64,000 nucleotides of DNA, taken from contig CAJTMW010000002.1 in NCBI GenBank assembly GCA_910577275.1, positions 330,049 through 394,048 of the forward strand. The letters run 5' to 3'. The notes under the pieces were generated by a model, which was not told the DNA's origin, did not search any database, and saw nothing but the letters and a program-made list of their open reading frames with translations. Below are positions 16,269-24,445 of this stretch, in pieces. Origin of the DNA: an uncultured Lachnospiraceae bacterium (GTDB lineage Bacteria > Bacillota > Clostridia > Lachnospirales > Lachnospiraceae). The stretch's first letter is position 1; every line of letters starts with the position of its first letter. The translations under genes and the position numbers were made by a program.

Positions 16269-19205
16269 ATGTCTATGAAACAGCAAATCAAGAGCTTGGC
16301 CGCCTATGAAATCATTGAAAAGAGAGCCATCAGTGATTTAAACTCCGACGGTTATATTTTAAAGCATAAAAAAACAGGGGCGATGGTAACGCTCCTTTTA
16401 AACGACAATGAAAACAAGGTGTTTTACATCGGTTTCCGCACGCCGCCGAAGGACAGCACGGGAGTCGCCCACATTCTCGAGCACTCGGTGCTCTGCGGCT
16501 CTTTAAATTTCCCTGTAAAGGACCCTTTTGTGGAGCTGGTCAAGGGCTCTTTGAATACCTTTTTAAATGCAATGACATATCCTGACAAGACCGTGTACCC
16601 CGTGGCAAGCTGCAACGATAAGGATTTTAAGAATCTGGTGCACGTGTATCTCGACGCGGTTTTCCACCCCAATATTTACAGGCAGGAAAATATTTTCCTG
16701 CAGGAGGGCTGGCACTATGAGATGGAAAGCCCGGAGAGCGAGCTTACCATAAACGGCGTGGTCTACAATGAGATGAAGGGCGCTTTTTCCTCGCCGGACG
16801 ATGTGGTGGAGAGGGAAATCATGAATTCCCTTTACCCGGATATTACTTACGGACTGGAATCTGGGGGCGACCCGGAGGTGATTCCGTCCCTTACCTATGA
16901 GGAATTTCTGGAATTTCATAAAAAGTATTATCATCCGTCAAACAGTTATATTTATCTGTACGGAAATCTGGATGCGGAGGAGTATCTTGACTTTCTGGAC
17001 AGGGAATACCTCTCCGGTTACGACGCCCTTAAGGTGGATTCGAAGGTGGGGCTGCAAAAGCCTTTTAAGGAGCCGAAGGAGCTTATAAGGGAGTATCCGG
17101 TGATGGAGGACGAGCCTGCGGAGAATAATACCTATCTGACTTACAATATTTCCATGGGAACCAGCCTTGACAAAAAGCTTTATATCGCAATGGATGTGCT
17201 GGATTATGTCCTTTGCTCCGCGCCGGGAGCGCTGATAAAGCAGACTTTGATTGACAAGGGGATTGGCAAGGACGTATACAGCTCCATGGAAAACGGCATT
17301 TACCAGCCTTATTTTTCCATAATTGCCAAGAATGCCGGGGAAGGCCAGAAGGAAGAATTTGTAAGAACCATTGAGGAAACGCTCCATAAGGCGGTGCAGG
17401 AGGGCCTTGACAAAAAGGCGCTTACGGCTGCAATCAACTATTTTGAATTTAAATACAGGGAGGCGGACTTCGGCTCTTATCCCAGAGGGCTTCTTTTGGG
17501 GCTGCAGGCTCTTGACAGCTGGCTTTACGACGACAGGGAGCCTTTCATGCATATCGAGGCCAATAAAACCTTTGAGGAGCTGAAAAAGTCCATTGACACA
17601 GGATATTTTGAGGAACTGATTCAGAGCCTCATGTTGGAAAATCCCCACAAGACCATTCTCACGGTGCGCCCTGTGCCCGGTCTTGCCACCAGGAGGGACG
17701 CCGCCCTTGCGCAGAAGCTGAAAGCCTACAGGGAAGGGCTCTCCGATGAGGAAATCCGGGAAATTATGGAGAAAACGGAAAAGCTTCACGAATGGCAGGA
17801 GGAGCCGGATACGGAGGAGAACCTTAAGAAGATTCCCATGCTCACGCGGGCGGATTTGAAAAAGGAAGCCGCGCCTTTTGTCAATGAGGAGAAAAAGGCA
17901 GGGGATACCACCATTCTTTTCCATGATATTTTTACCAACGGAATCGGTTATTTGAATCTGGTTTTCAATCTGAAGGATGTGCCTAAGCGGCTTTTCCCGT
18001 ATGTGGGGATTCTGAAATCCGCGCTGATGATGGTGGATACGGAGCATTTCGGCTACGGGGAGCTGTTTAACGAGGTGAATATTCATACCGGCGGTATCCG
18101 GGCGGTGGCGAACACTTACACCAATGCGGAGCGGATGAAGGAGTACACGGTCACTTTGGAACTGCGTTCCAAGGCTCTTTATGAAAAGCAGGGAAAGGCC
18201 CTGGAGCTTTTGAAAGAAATTATTTTAACCTCAAGGTTTGACGATACCAAGCGTCTTTATGAAATTATTGCGGAGGCGCAGTCCAGGATGCAGGCGGCGA
18301 TGATAAATGCGGGCCATTCTCTGGCGTCTTTGCGCGCCCTCGGCTATTTTTCACCGACTGCCGCCGTTTCGGAGCAGATAAGCGGCCTTGCGTTTTACCG
18401 GTTCATAGAGGAGCTGGAAAGAGATTTTGACAGTCGCAAAGAGGAATTGTCGGCAAGCCTTAAGGAGCTGTCCCGGTATATTTTCAGACCGGAAAATCTG
18501 CTGGTGGACTATACGGCTACAAAAGAAGGCTATGCGGGGATGAAAGAGGCGGTGCTTGATTTGAAGAACAGCCTTTTTACCACCCCTGTGGAAAAGGGAA
18601 GCTTTGCGCCGGAGCCTGTGAAGAAAAACGAGGGCTTTCTGACCGCCGGGCAGGTGCAGTATGTGTGCCGCGCCGGGAATTTCATTGACAGAGGGCTTTC
18701 CTATACAGGCGCGCTCAAGGTGCTCAAGGTGATGATGGGATATGATTATCTCTGGAGCCAGATAAGGGTGAAGGGCGGCGCTTACGGCTGTATGTGCAAT
18801 TTTTTCAAAAACGGGGACGCCTATTTCGTATCCTACAGGGACCCGAATCTTGATAGAACCATAGAGGTTTACGAGGCGGCTGCGGATTATATTAAAAATG
18901 CCGGACTGGACGAGCGGACGGTGACGCAGTTCATTATCGGGGCGGTGAGCGAGCTGGATACGCCTATGACGCCGGCGTCGAGAGGCTTATATTCTCTCAG
19001 TGGATATCTGACCGGACTGTCCATGGAGCGTGTGCAGAGGGAGAGAGACGAGCTTTTAGCCACCACGCCCGAAACGATAAGAGAGCTTTACCGGTATGTG
19101 GAAGCCTTTATGGAAGAAAACTGCCTGTGCGTGGTCGGGAACGGCGATAAGATAAGAGAGAGGGAAGAACTCTTTATGAAGGTGGAGCAGCTGTTTTTGA
19201 GCTGA
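16269..19205 (+). CDS. M16C-family zinc metallopeptidase (insulinase/PreP-like)
   Basis: The 978-residue protein has the inverted zinc motif HILEH (His68, Glu71, His72) and the distal ligand Glu168 in YNEMKGAF. This is the complete catalytic set for an active M16 peptidase. The length and the four-domain clamshell layout, with a helical hinge near the middle and a degenerate second half, match the M16C/presequence-protease group. Such enzymes trap and degrade unfolded peptides of roughly 10-70 residues. No signal peptide is visible, so it is probably cytoplasmic. AAAGGTGA precedes the ATG. It has its own promoter and a 125-base gap to the following lipoprotein gene. Confidence 0.93.
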   Translation: MSMKQQIKSLAAYEIIEKRAISDLNSDGYILKHKKTGAMVTLLLNDNENKVFYIGFRTPPKDSTGVAHILEHSVLCGSLNFPVKDPFVELVKGSLNTFLNAMTYPDKTVYPVASCNDKDFKNLVHVYLDAVFHPNIYRQENIFLQEGWHYEMESPESELTINGVVYNEMKGAFSSPDDVVEREIMNSLYPDITYGLESGGDPEVIPSLTYEEFLEFHKKYYHPSNSYIYLYGNLDAEEYLDFLDREYLSGYDALKVDSKVGLQKPFKEPKELIREYPVMEDEPAENNTYLTYNISMGTSLDKKLYIAMDVLDYVLCSAPGALIKQTLIDKGIGKDVYSSMENGIYQPYFSIIAKNAGEGQKEEFVRTIEETLHKAVQEGLDKKALTAAINYFEFKYREADFGSYPRGLLLGLQALDSWLYDDREPFMHIEANKTFEELKKSIDTGYFEELIQSLMLENPHKTILTVRPVPGLATRRDAALAQKLKAYREGLSDEEIREIMEKTEKLHEWQEEPDTEENLKKIPMLTRADLKKEAAPFVNEEKKAGDTTILFHDIFTNGIGYLNLVFNLKDVPKRLFPYVGILKSALMMVDTEHFGYGELFNEVNIHTGGIRAVANTYTNAERMKEYTVTLELRSKALYEKQGKALELLKEIILTSRFDDTKRLYEIIAEAQSRMQAAMINAGHSLASLRALGYFSPTAAVSEQISGLAFYRFIEELERDFDSRKEELSASLKELSRYIFRPENLLVDYTATKEGYAGMKEAVLDLKNSLFTTPVEKGSFAPEPVKKNEGFLTAGQVQYVCRAGNFIDRGLSYTGALKVLKVMMGYDYLWSQIRVKGGAYGCMCNFFKNGDAYFVSYRDPNLDRTIEVYEAAADYIKNAGLDERTVTQFIIGAVSELDTPMTPASRGLYSLSGYLTGLSMERVQRERDELLATTPETIRELYRYVEAFMEENCLCVVGNGDKIREREELFMKVEQLFLS

Positions 19206-19330
19206 GGGAAAGAAAAACGGAGGCTGCGCAAAAATAACATGCGGGAACAGAAAAAATCAGGAAAACCCCATAAATCCCGGCGGTTTGATACGTATCAGAT
19301 ATACCATCAAATTTACAGGGAGGAATTGTT

Positions 19331-20431
19331 ATGAAAAAGAAAAAAGGGAAATGGAAACTGTTAGTATTGTCACTGATATCAGGGCTTTTGTTTACCGGCT
19401 GCGGCTCTTCCAAGCAGTATGCGGAGACTGCCGCGGCTGACACGGCCGCCTATGAAAGCGCCTACGACGCAGGGGGAACGGGTTACCTCTCCGACGGCGT
19501 CTACAGCGCCGGAAGCTATGATGCGGCGGTCACTGAGGAAGCTGCCGCGGAGGAAAACGGTGCGGCGCCTGCGGAGGGGGCCGGGGAGGGCGCGTCCGGG
19601 GATACTCCGGCAGTACAGGATACCAGCCGCAAGCTGATTCGGAACGTGAACCTTGACGTGGAAACGGAAACCTTTGACGAGCTGCTTTCTTCCGTTCAGA
19701 ATAAAATCGACCGGCTGGGCGGGGACATAGAGGAGAGCTTTACCTACAACGGCAGCAGCTATTACGGACAGGATTCCAGAAACGCCAACCTTACAATCAG
19801 GATTCCCGCCGATAAGCTGAACGAATTTTTGTCCGATGTGGCGGAGATTTCCAACGTTATCAGAAGAAATGAAAGCGTAACAGATGTTACATTGCAGTAT
19901 GTGGATATGGAGAGCCATAAAAAGGTTCTCTTAACGGAGCAGGAGCGTCTCATCGAGCTTTTGGGGCGCGCGGAAACCATTGAGGACATCATTTCCCTGG
20001 AGAGCCGCCTTTCCGAGGTGCGTTACCAGATTGAAAGCATGGAGGCACAGCTGCGAACACTGGATAATCAGGTAAGCTACAGCACCGTTTATCTGTATAT
20101 CGACGAGGTGAAAAAGCTCACGCCTGTAAAGGAGCAGACCGTCTGGGAGAGAATCGCCACCGGTTTTATCAACAGCCTCTATGACGTGGGCAACGGACTT
20201 GAGAATTTCGTAGTGGGCGTACTTATCGACCTGCCTTATATTGTACTTTGGATAGTGGTAATTCTGCTGGCAGTCCTTGTTCTCCGCTTTGTGATAAGGC
20301 GCATAAGAAGAAAAAGGGGGCAGAATGGGGCAGAGCGGAAGAAAGGGCTTTTCCGTAAAGGTATTTTCAGGAAAAAGAAACAGGAAGCGGCTGAGGCACC
20401 AGAGTCCTCTGACACTGATAATATGGAATAA
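19331..20431 (+). CDS. DUF4349 lipoprotein with C-terminal membrane anchor
   Basis: The 366-residue protein begins with a lipoprotein signal, LLFTGC, with the lipidated Cys at 24. A Ser/Ala/Glu-rich linker runs to about 95. The DUF4349 region spans about 98-260 (RKLIRNVNLDVETETFDELL, then a coiled coil containing EQERLIELLGRAETIEDI). One transmembrane helix follows at about 295-320 (PYIVLWIVVILLAVLVL), and the tail is very basic. Lipid anchor plus helix would hold both ends at the membrane with the coiled coil outside. The family has no established function; an envelope role is likely. The ATG has AGGGAGGAATTGTT upstream. The era gene follows after a 69-base gap containing a GC-rich hairpin without a T-run. 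Confidence 0.88.
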   Translation: MKKKKGKWKLLVLSLISGLLFTGCGSSKQYAETAAADTAAYESAYDAGGTGYLSDGVYSAGSYDAAVTEEAAAEENGAAPAEGAGEGASGDTPAVQDTSRKLIRNVNLDVETETFDELLSSVQNKIDRLGGDIEESFTYNGSSYYGQDSRNANLTIRIPADKLNEFLSDVAEISNVIRRNESVTDVTLQYVDMESHKKVLLTEQERLIELLGRAETIEDIISLESRLSEVRYQIESMEAQLRTLDNQVSYSTVYLYIDEVKKLTPVKEQTVWERIATGFINSLYDVGNGLENFVVGVLIDLPYIVLWIVVILLAVLVLRFVIRRIRRKRGQNGAERKKGLFRKGIFRKKKQEAAEAPESSDTDNME

Positions 20432-20500
20432 AACTCAATGAATCGGCGGGGCGGGGAAGCCTGCCCCGAAGCCGCGAAAAGGCGGTGGAATGGAGAATAA

Positions 20501-21403
20501 ATGAACGAACAGTATAAATCCGGTTTTGCGGCGATTATTGGAAGGCCGAACGTAGGAAAATCTACGCTGATGAACTGTCTGATAGGACAGAAAATCGCCA
20601 TCACATCCAATAAGCCCCAGACCACAAGGAACCGTATCCAGACCGTATATACCTCGAAGGAGGGGCAGATTGTGTTCGTGGATACCCCGGGAATCCACAA
20701 GGCAAAGAACCGGCTCGGGGATTATATGGTAAATATTGCACAGAGGAGCCTTAACGAGGTAGATGTGATTTTGTGGCTGGTGGAGCCTTCCAGTTTCATA
20801 GGCGCCGGGGAGCGGCATATCATAGAGCAGCTTGGAAAGGTATCCGTACCGGTGATACTGGTCATCAATAAGATTGACACGGTAAAGAGAGAGGAGCTTC
20901 TCGGCTTTATTGACACCTACAGGAAGGAAATGGATTTTGCGGAAATCGTCCCGGTATCGGCGCTGAAAAATGATAATACGGAAGAATTAATTAAGTGTAT
21001 CATGGCGTATCTGCCTTATGGGCCGGCCTTTTTTGACGAGGATACCATCACGGACCAGCCGGAGAGGCAGCTTGTGGCGGAGCTTGTCAGGGAAAAGGCG
21101 CTACGCGCCCTGGACGAGGAGGTTCCCCACGGCATTGCCGTCACCATTGAGCGGATGAAATACCGGAAGGGGATTGTGGATATCGACGCCAACATCGTCT
21201 GTGAAAAGGATTCCCACAAGGGAATTATCATTGGAAAACAGGGCAGTATGCTGAAAAAAATCGGAACCGGAGCAAGAAGGGATATCGAAAATCTTCTGGG
21301 TATCCGGGTAAATCTGCAGTTGTGGGTGAAGGTGAAAAAGGACTGGCGGGACAGCGATTTCCTTCTCAAAAATTTTGGCTATAATCCAAAGGACGGCGAA
21401 TAG
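20501..21403 (+). CDS. era: GTPase Era, 16S rRNA/30S maturation factor
   Basis: The 300-residue protein has the full GTPase set: G1 GRPNVGKST (residues 14-22), G3 DTPG and G4 NKID, followed by a C-terminal KH domain with GIIIGKQGSMLKKIG. Era binds the 3' end of 16S rRNA and assists 30S assembly, and its length is normal. It is followed by yqzL and recO, as in Bacillus and many Clostridia. A GC-rich hairpin (CGGGGC 20447-20452, GCCCCG 20463-20468) lies just upstream in the short gap after the DUF4349 gene and may affect read-through. Confidence 0.98.
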   Translation: MNEQYKSGFAAIIGRPNVGKSTLMNCLIGQKIAITSNKPQTTRNRIQTVYTSKEGQIVFVDTPGIHKAKNRLGDYMVNIAQRSLNEVDVILWLVEPSSFIGAGERHIIEQLGKVSVPVILVINKIDTVKREELLGFIDTYRKEMDFAEIVPVSALKNDNTEELIKCIMAYLPYGPAFFDEDTITDQPERQLVAELVREKALRALDEEVPHGIAVTIERMKYRKGIVDIDANIVCEKDSHKGIIIGKQGSMLKKIGTGARRDIENLLGIRVNLQLWVKVKKDWRDSDFLLKNFGYNPKDGE

Positions 21404-21421
21404 AAAAACGAAAAAAGTAAA

Positions 21422-21451
21422 CCCTAGTATTAATACATTTTAATACCAGGG
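21422..21451 (+). promoter_or_regulatory. Hairpin overlapping the yqzL ribosome binding site
   Basis: CCCTAGTATTAA (21422-21433) and TTAATACCAGGG (21440-21451) form a stem with 11 of 12 positions paired and a 6-base loop. The 3' arm runs into AGGGGG, the ribosome site for the ATG at 21460. It could limit translation of yqzL and coupled recO, or act as a processing site. Confidence 0.4.
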
Positions 21452-21459
21452 GGCATAAG

Positions 21460-21744
21460 ATGAAAGTGATAAATTACTGGGAGCATTTTTTAACGACTGG
21501 AAGTGTAAGCGATTATCTGAATTACCTGGGTGAGCGCCGGCAGAATGGACCGGGGGCTCTGACCGGGAGCGGGAGCCTCTCCGGTACAGAAGATGGGGAA
21601 GCGTCAGTGGATGGAAAGTTTGCAAAAGCTTCGGAATGGAAATGTGCCGGAGGCGTTCAAAGTGACGGGGGAGCGGGAAAGGTTGAGGGAACAGGTAAGC
21701 GTTACAGGAATGATATTGAAAGCGGAACCCATCGGGGAATATGA
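21460..21744 (+). CDS. yqzL: YqzL-like small protein upstream of recO
   Basis: The N-terminal 24 residues (MKVINYWEHFLTTGSVSDYL...) match the W-x2-F-x2-TGS-x2-YL pattern of the small YqzL family. In Bacillus subtilis that gene also sits between era and recO. Function is unknown. Here the frame continues to 94 residues with a Gly/Ser-rich middle and ends in YRNDIESGTHRGI, overlapping recO by about 60 bases in another frame. AGGGGG precedes the ATG. Only the N-terminal part resembles the family; the overlap could be genuine or the frame could be extended. Confidence is moderate. Confidence 0.6.
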   Translation: MKVINYWEHFLTTGSVSDYLNYLGERRQNGPGALTGSGSLSGTEDGEASVDGKFAKASEWKCAGGVQSDGGAGKVEGTGKRYRNDIESGTHRGI

Positions 21745-22339
21745 CAGACGGGTGATGATATTAACAAGGGAGAGGGGAAAGATAGCAGCCTTTGCCAGAG
21801 GCGCCAGGAAACAGGGCAGCAGGCTGCTTGCTTCCACCAATCCCTTTTGCTTTGGGAAATTTCTTCTTTATGAGGGCAGGACGTCCTATAATATTACGGA
21901 AAGCGTTATCAGCAACTATTTTGAAGGATTCCGGGAGGATTTTGAGGCGGCCTGCTACGGGATGTACTTTCTGGAAATGACGGATTATTATACGAGGGAA
22001 AACAGCGATGAAAAGGAAATGCTGAAGCTTTTGTATCAGTCGCTTCGGGCGCTTTTGCATAACGGGCTTTCCAATAAGCTGGTGCGGTACATATTTGAAA
22101 TAAAGGCGCTTAAGATAAACGGCGAGTACCCGGGAATACCCGAAAGGGAGGAGGGCTTTTTGCCTTCCACGGTTTATGCAGTGAACTATATCGCGGCCAC
22201 GGCGGTTGAAAAGCTCTACACTTTTACGGTGACGGAGCAGGTGCTTTTGGAGCTTTCGTGGATTGCGGACAATTACAGAAACCGCTTTATTGATAAAAAA
22301 ATGAAAAGTCTGGAAATATTATGCGAATTTCCATGTTGA
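21683..22339 (+). CDS. recO: DNA repair protein RecO
   Basis: RecO anneals DNA strands and, with RecR, loads RecA on SSB-coated DNA in the RecFOR pathway. The N-terminal OB fold is recognisable (VTGMILKAEPIGEYDRRVMI, then GKIAAFARGARKQGSRL), and a helical C-terminal domain follows (CYGMYFLEMTDYYTREN). I place the start at TTG 21683, which has GGGGGAG about 11 bases upstream and gives a protein of 218 residues beginning MREQVSVTGM, the usual distance before this motif. An in-frame ATG at 21593 would add 30 atypical residues. No zinc-finger cysteine cluster is evident. The gene overlaps yqzL and is probably translated with it. Confidence 0.93.
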   Translation: MREQVSVTGMILKAEPIGEYDRRVMILTRERGKIAAFARGARKQGSRLLASTNPFCFGKFLLYEGRTSYNITESVISNYFEGFREDFEAACYGMYFLEMTDYYTRENSDEKEMLKLLYQSLRALLHNGLSNKLVRYIFEIKALKINGEYPGIPEREEGFLPSTVYAVNYIAATAVEKLYTFTVTEQVLLELSWIADNYRNRFIDKKMKSLEILCEFPC

Positions 22340-22364
22340 AAAACGCTTAATAGTCATATATAAT
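22336..22364 (+). promoter_or_regulatory. Promoter for the lipoprotein-glyQS-alaS genes
   Basis: TTGAAA (22336-22341) and a perfect TATAAT (22359-22364) have a 17-base spacer. The -35 box overlaps the recO stop codon, so the downstream genes can be expressed independently of era-recO. Confidence 0.75.
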
Positions 22365-22398
22365 GAACCTTATGATTTGAAAGAGGCAGGGGAATGAA

Positions 22399-23019
22399 AT
22401 GAAAAGCAGCGGAAAATTTTCGTACAATGTGATAATGGGCGCATTTGCAATGGCAACTGTGCTGGGACTTACAGCCTGTGGAAATGAGAAAGAAGAAGAC
22501 GGCGGCACCTTTATTACCGTGAACAAAGACGGAAGCATCCAGTCGGAGATTGTGGAAAGCTTCGGGGAGGAACGCTACGATAAAGACGAGCTGCAGTCGG
22601 TGATTTTAGGGGAGCTGGCCGTTTACAATAAAAAATCCGAGAATAACATTACCGTGGAAAAGGTGGATATGGACGGCGACAACGTTGTGGTAAAGATGAC
22701 CTACGAAGGAAGCGGGGATTACGCCGCTTTTAACAAGGTGAATTTTTATGCGGGAACCCCGGCGGGAGCCGAGGCGGCAGGCTTTGAGCTGAACGTGGTA
22801 TTAAGCGGGGTGAAGGACCCGAATGAGACGGTGGGGAAGTCGGACATTCTGGCAATGGAAAATGCGGGAATCCTCATCACGGACGTTGACGAGAGCATTG
22901 TCCTTGGCGGAAAGGCTCTTTATGTCAGCGAAGGCGTGGAGACCTTCTCTAACGGAAAGGCGGTGCGCCGTCTGGGAGAGGACAAAAAGCTGATGTATGT
23001 AATTTACAGTATGAAATAG
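22399..23019 (+). CDS. Lipoprotein of unknown function preceding glyQS
   Basis: The 206-residue protein has a signal peptide ending in a lipobox (LGLTAC, Cys27), so it should be anchored outside the membrane. The mature part is acidic and beta-rich (TFITVNKDGSIQSEIVESF at its start), with no recognised domain or catalytic motif. Lys-rich, Asp-rich repeats around DMDGDNVVVKMTYEG suggest a compact binding domain. AGGGG precedes the ATG. It begins right after recO with its own promoter and ends 15 bases before glyQS, so it is probably cotranscribed with the synthetase. I know of no functional link between them. Confidence 0.82.
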   Translation: MKSSGKFSYNVIMGAFAMATVLGLTACGNEKEEDGGTFITVNKDGSIQSEIVESFGEERYDKDELQSVILGELAVYNKKSENNITVEKVDMDGDNVVVKMTYEGSGDYAAFNKVNFYAGTPAGAEAAGFELNVVLSGVKDPNETVGKSDILAMENAGILITDVDESIVLGGKALYVSEGVETFSNGKAVRRLGEDKKLMYVIYSMK

Positions 23020-23034
23020 AGAAAGAGGTGTATT

Positions 23035-24423
23035 ATGGAAAAAACAATGGAAAAAATTGTGGCACTGGCGAAGGCAAGAGGATTTGTGTATCCCGGCTCC
23101 GAAATTTACGGCGGGCTTGCCAACACATGGGATTACGGAAATCTCGGCGTGGAATTAAAGAATAATGTAAAGCGGGCCTGGTGGCAGAAATTTATCATGG
23201 AAAACCCCTATAACGTGGGCGTTGACTGCGCGATTCTGATGAACCCGCAGACCTGGGTGGCTTCCGGGCATCTGGGCGGTTTCTCCGACCCGCTGATGGA
23301 CTGTAAGGAATGCCATGAGCGTTTCCGTGCAGACAAGCTGATTGAGGATTATGCGGCGGAGAAAGGGCTTGAGCTGGACGGCTCCATCGACGGCTGGAGC
23401 CAGGAAAAGATGAAAGCGTTTATTGCGGAACATAACATTCCCTGTCCCACCTGCGGCAAACATAATTTCACAGATATCCGTCAGTTTAACCTGATGTTCA
23501 AGACTTTCCAGGGCGTTACAGAGGACGCGAAGAACACGGTGTATCTGCGCCCCGAGACAGCGCAGGGTATTTTTGTAAACTTTAAGAATGTGCAGAGAAC
23601 CTCCAGAAAGAAGATTCCTTTCGGAATCGGCCAGGTGGGTAAATCCTTCCGTAATGAGATTACTCCCGGAAACTTTACCTTCCGTACCCGGGAATTTGAG
23701 CAGATGGAGCTGGAGTTCTTCTGCGAGCCGGATACGGACCTCGAGTGGTTTGCCTACTGGAAACAGTTCTGTATCGACTGGCTTAAGAGCCTTGGCATGA
23801 AAGAGGACGAAATGCGCGTCCGCGACCACGAAAAGGAGGAGCTGTCCTTCTATTCCAAAGCAACCACGGATATTGAATTCCTGTTCCCCTTCGGCTGGGG
23901 CGAGCTGTGGGGCATTGCCGACAGGACGGACTACGATTTGACCCAGCACCAGAACACCTCCGGCGAGGATTTGTCCTACTTTGACGACCAGAAGAACGAG
24001 AGATATATTCCTTATGTGATTGAGCCGTCTCTTGGCGCGGACAGAGTGGTGCTTGCATTTTTGTGCTCCGCTTACGACGAGGAGGAGATTGGCGAGGGCG
24101 ATGTGCGCACCGTGCTTCACTTCCATCCGGCTCTTGCCCCTGTAAAAATCGGCGTTCTGCCTCTTTCCAAGAAATTAAGCGAGGGAGCGGAGAAGATTTA
24201 CGCACAGCTTTCAAAAAAATATAACTGCGAGTTCGACGACAGAGGCAATATCGGAAAGCGTTACCGCCGTCAGGATGAAATCGGAACGCCTTTCTGCGTC
24301 ACCTACGACTTTGATTCTGAGACGGACGGCTGCGTGACCGTCAGATTCAGGGATTCCATGGAGCAGGAGCGCGTGAAAATCGCAGACCTGGACGCTTACT
24401 TTGCAGATAAGATGAATTTTTAA
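23035..24423 (+). CDS. glyQS: Glycyl-tRNA synthetase, alpha2 (single-chain) type
   Basis: This 462-residue class II synthetase charges tRNA-Gly. It has the family start KARGFVYPGSEIYGGLANTWDYG, and motif 2 in GQVGKSFRNEITPGNFTFRTREF. An inserted segment carries two Cys pairs (CKECH near residue 86 and CPTCG near 138) that may bind zinc. The C-terminal anticodon domain begins at about 365 (PVKIGVLPLSKK). The length is typical of the homodimeric form used by Firmicutes of this clade rather than the alpha/beta form. AGAGGTG precedes the ATG. It lies between a lipoprotein gene and alaS, with only 22 bases to the alaS ATG. No T-box is seen upstream. Confidence 0.98.
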   Translation: MEKTMEKIVALAKARGFVYPGSEIYGGLANTWDYGNLGVELKNNVKRAWWQKFIMENPYNVGVDCAILMNPQTWVASGHLGGFSDPLMDCKECHERFRADKLIEDYAAEKGLELDGSIDGWSQEKMKAFIAEHNIPCPTCGKHNFTDIRQFNLMFKTFQGVTEDAKNTVYLRPETAQGIFVNFKNVQRTSRKKIPFGIGQVGKSFRNEITPGNFTFRTREFEQMELEFFCEPDTDLEWFAYWKQFCIDWLKSLGMKEDEMRVRDHEKEELSFYSKATTDIEFLFPFGWGELWGIADRTDYDLTQHQNTSGEDLSYFDDQKNERYIPYVIEPSLGADRVVLAFLCSAYDEEEIGEGDVRTVLHFHPALAPVKIGVLPLSKKLSEGAEKIYAQLSKKYNCEFDDRGNIGKRYRRQDEIGTPFCVTYDFDSETDGCVTVRFRDSMEQERVKIADLDAYFADKMNF

Positions 24424-24445
24424 TAACTTGAAACAGGAGATGACT

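Noticed and set aside
16938..18086. Long open frame on the strand opposite the M16C peptidase
   Set aside because: It is nested in a gene with intact catalytic motifs and its translation resembles no protein family.
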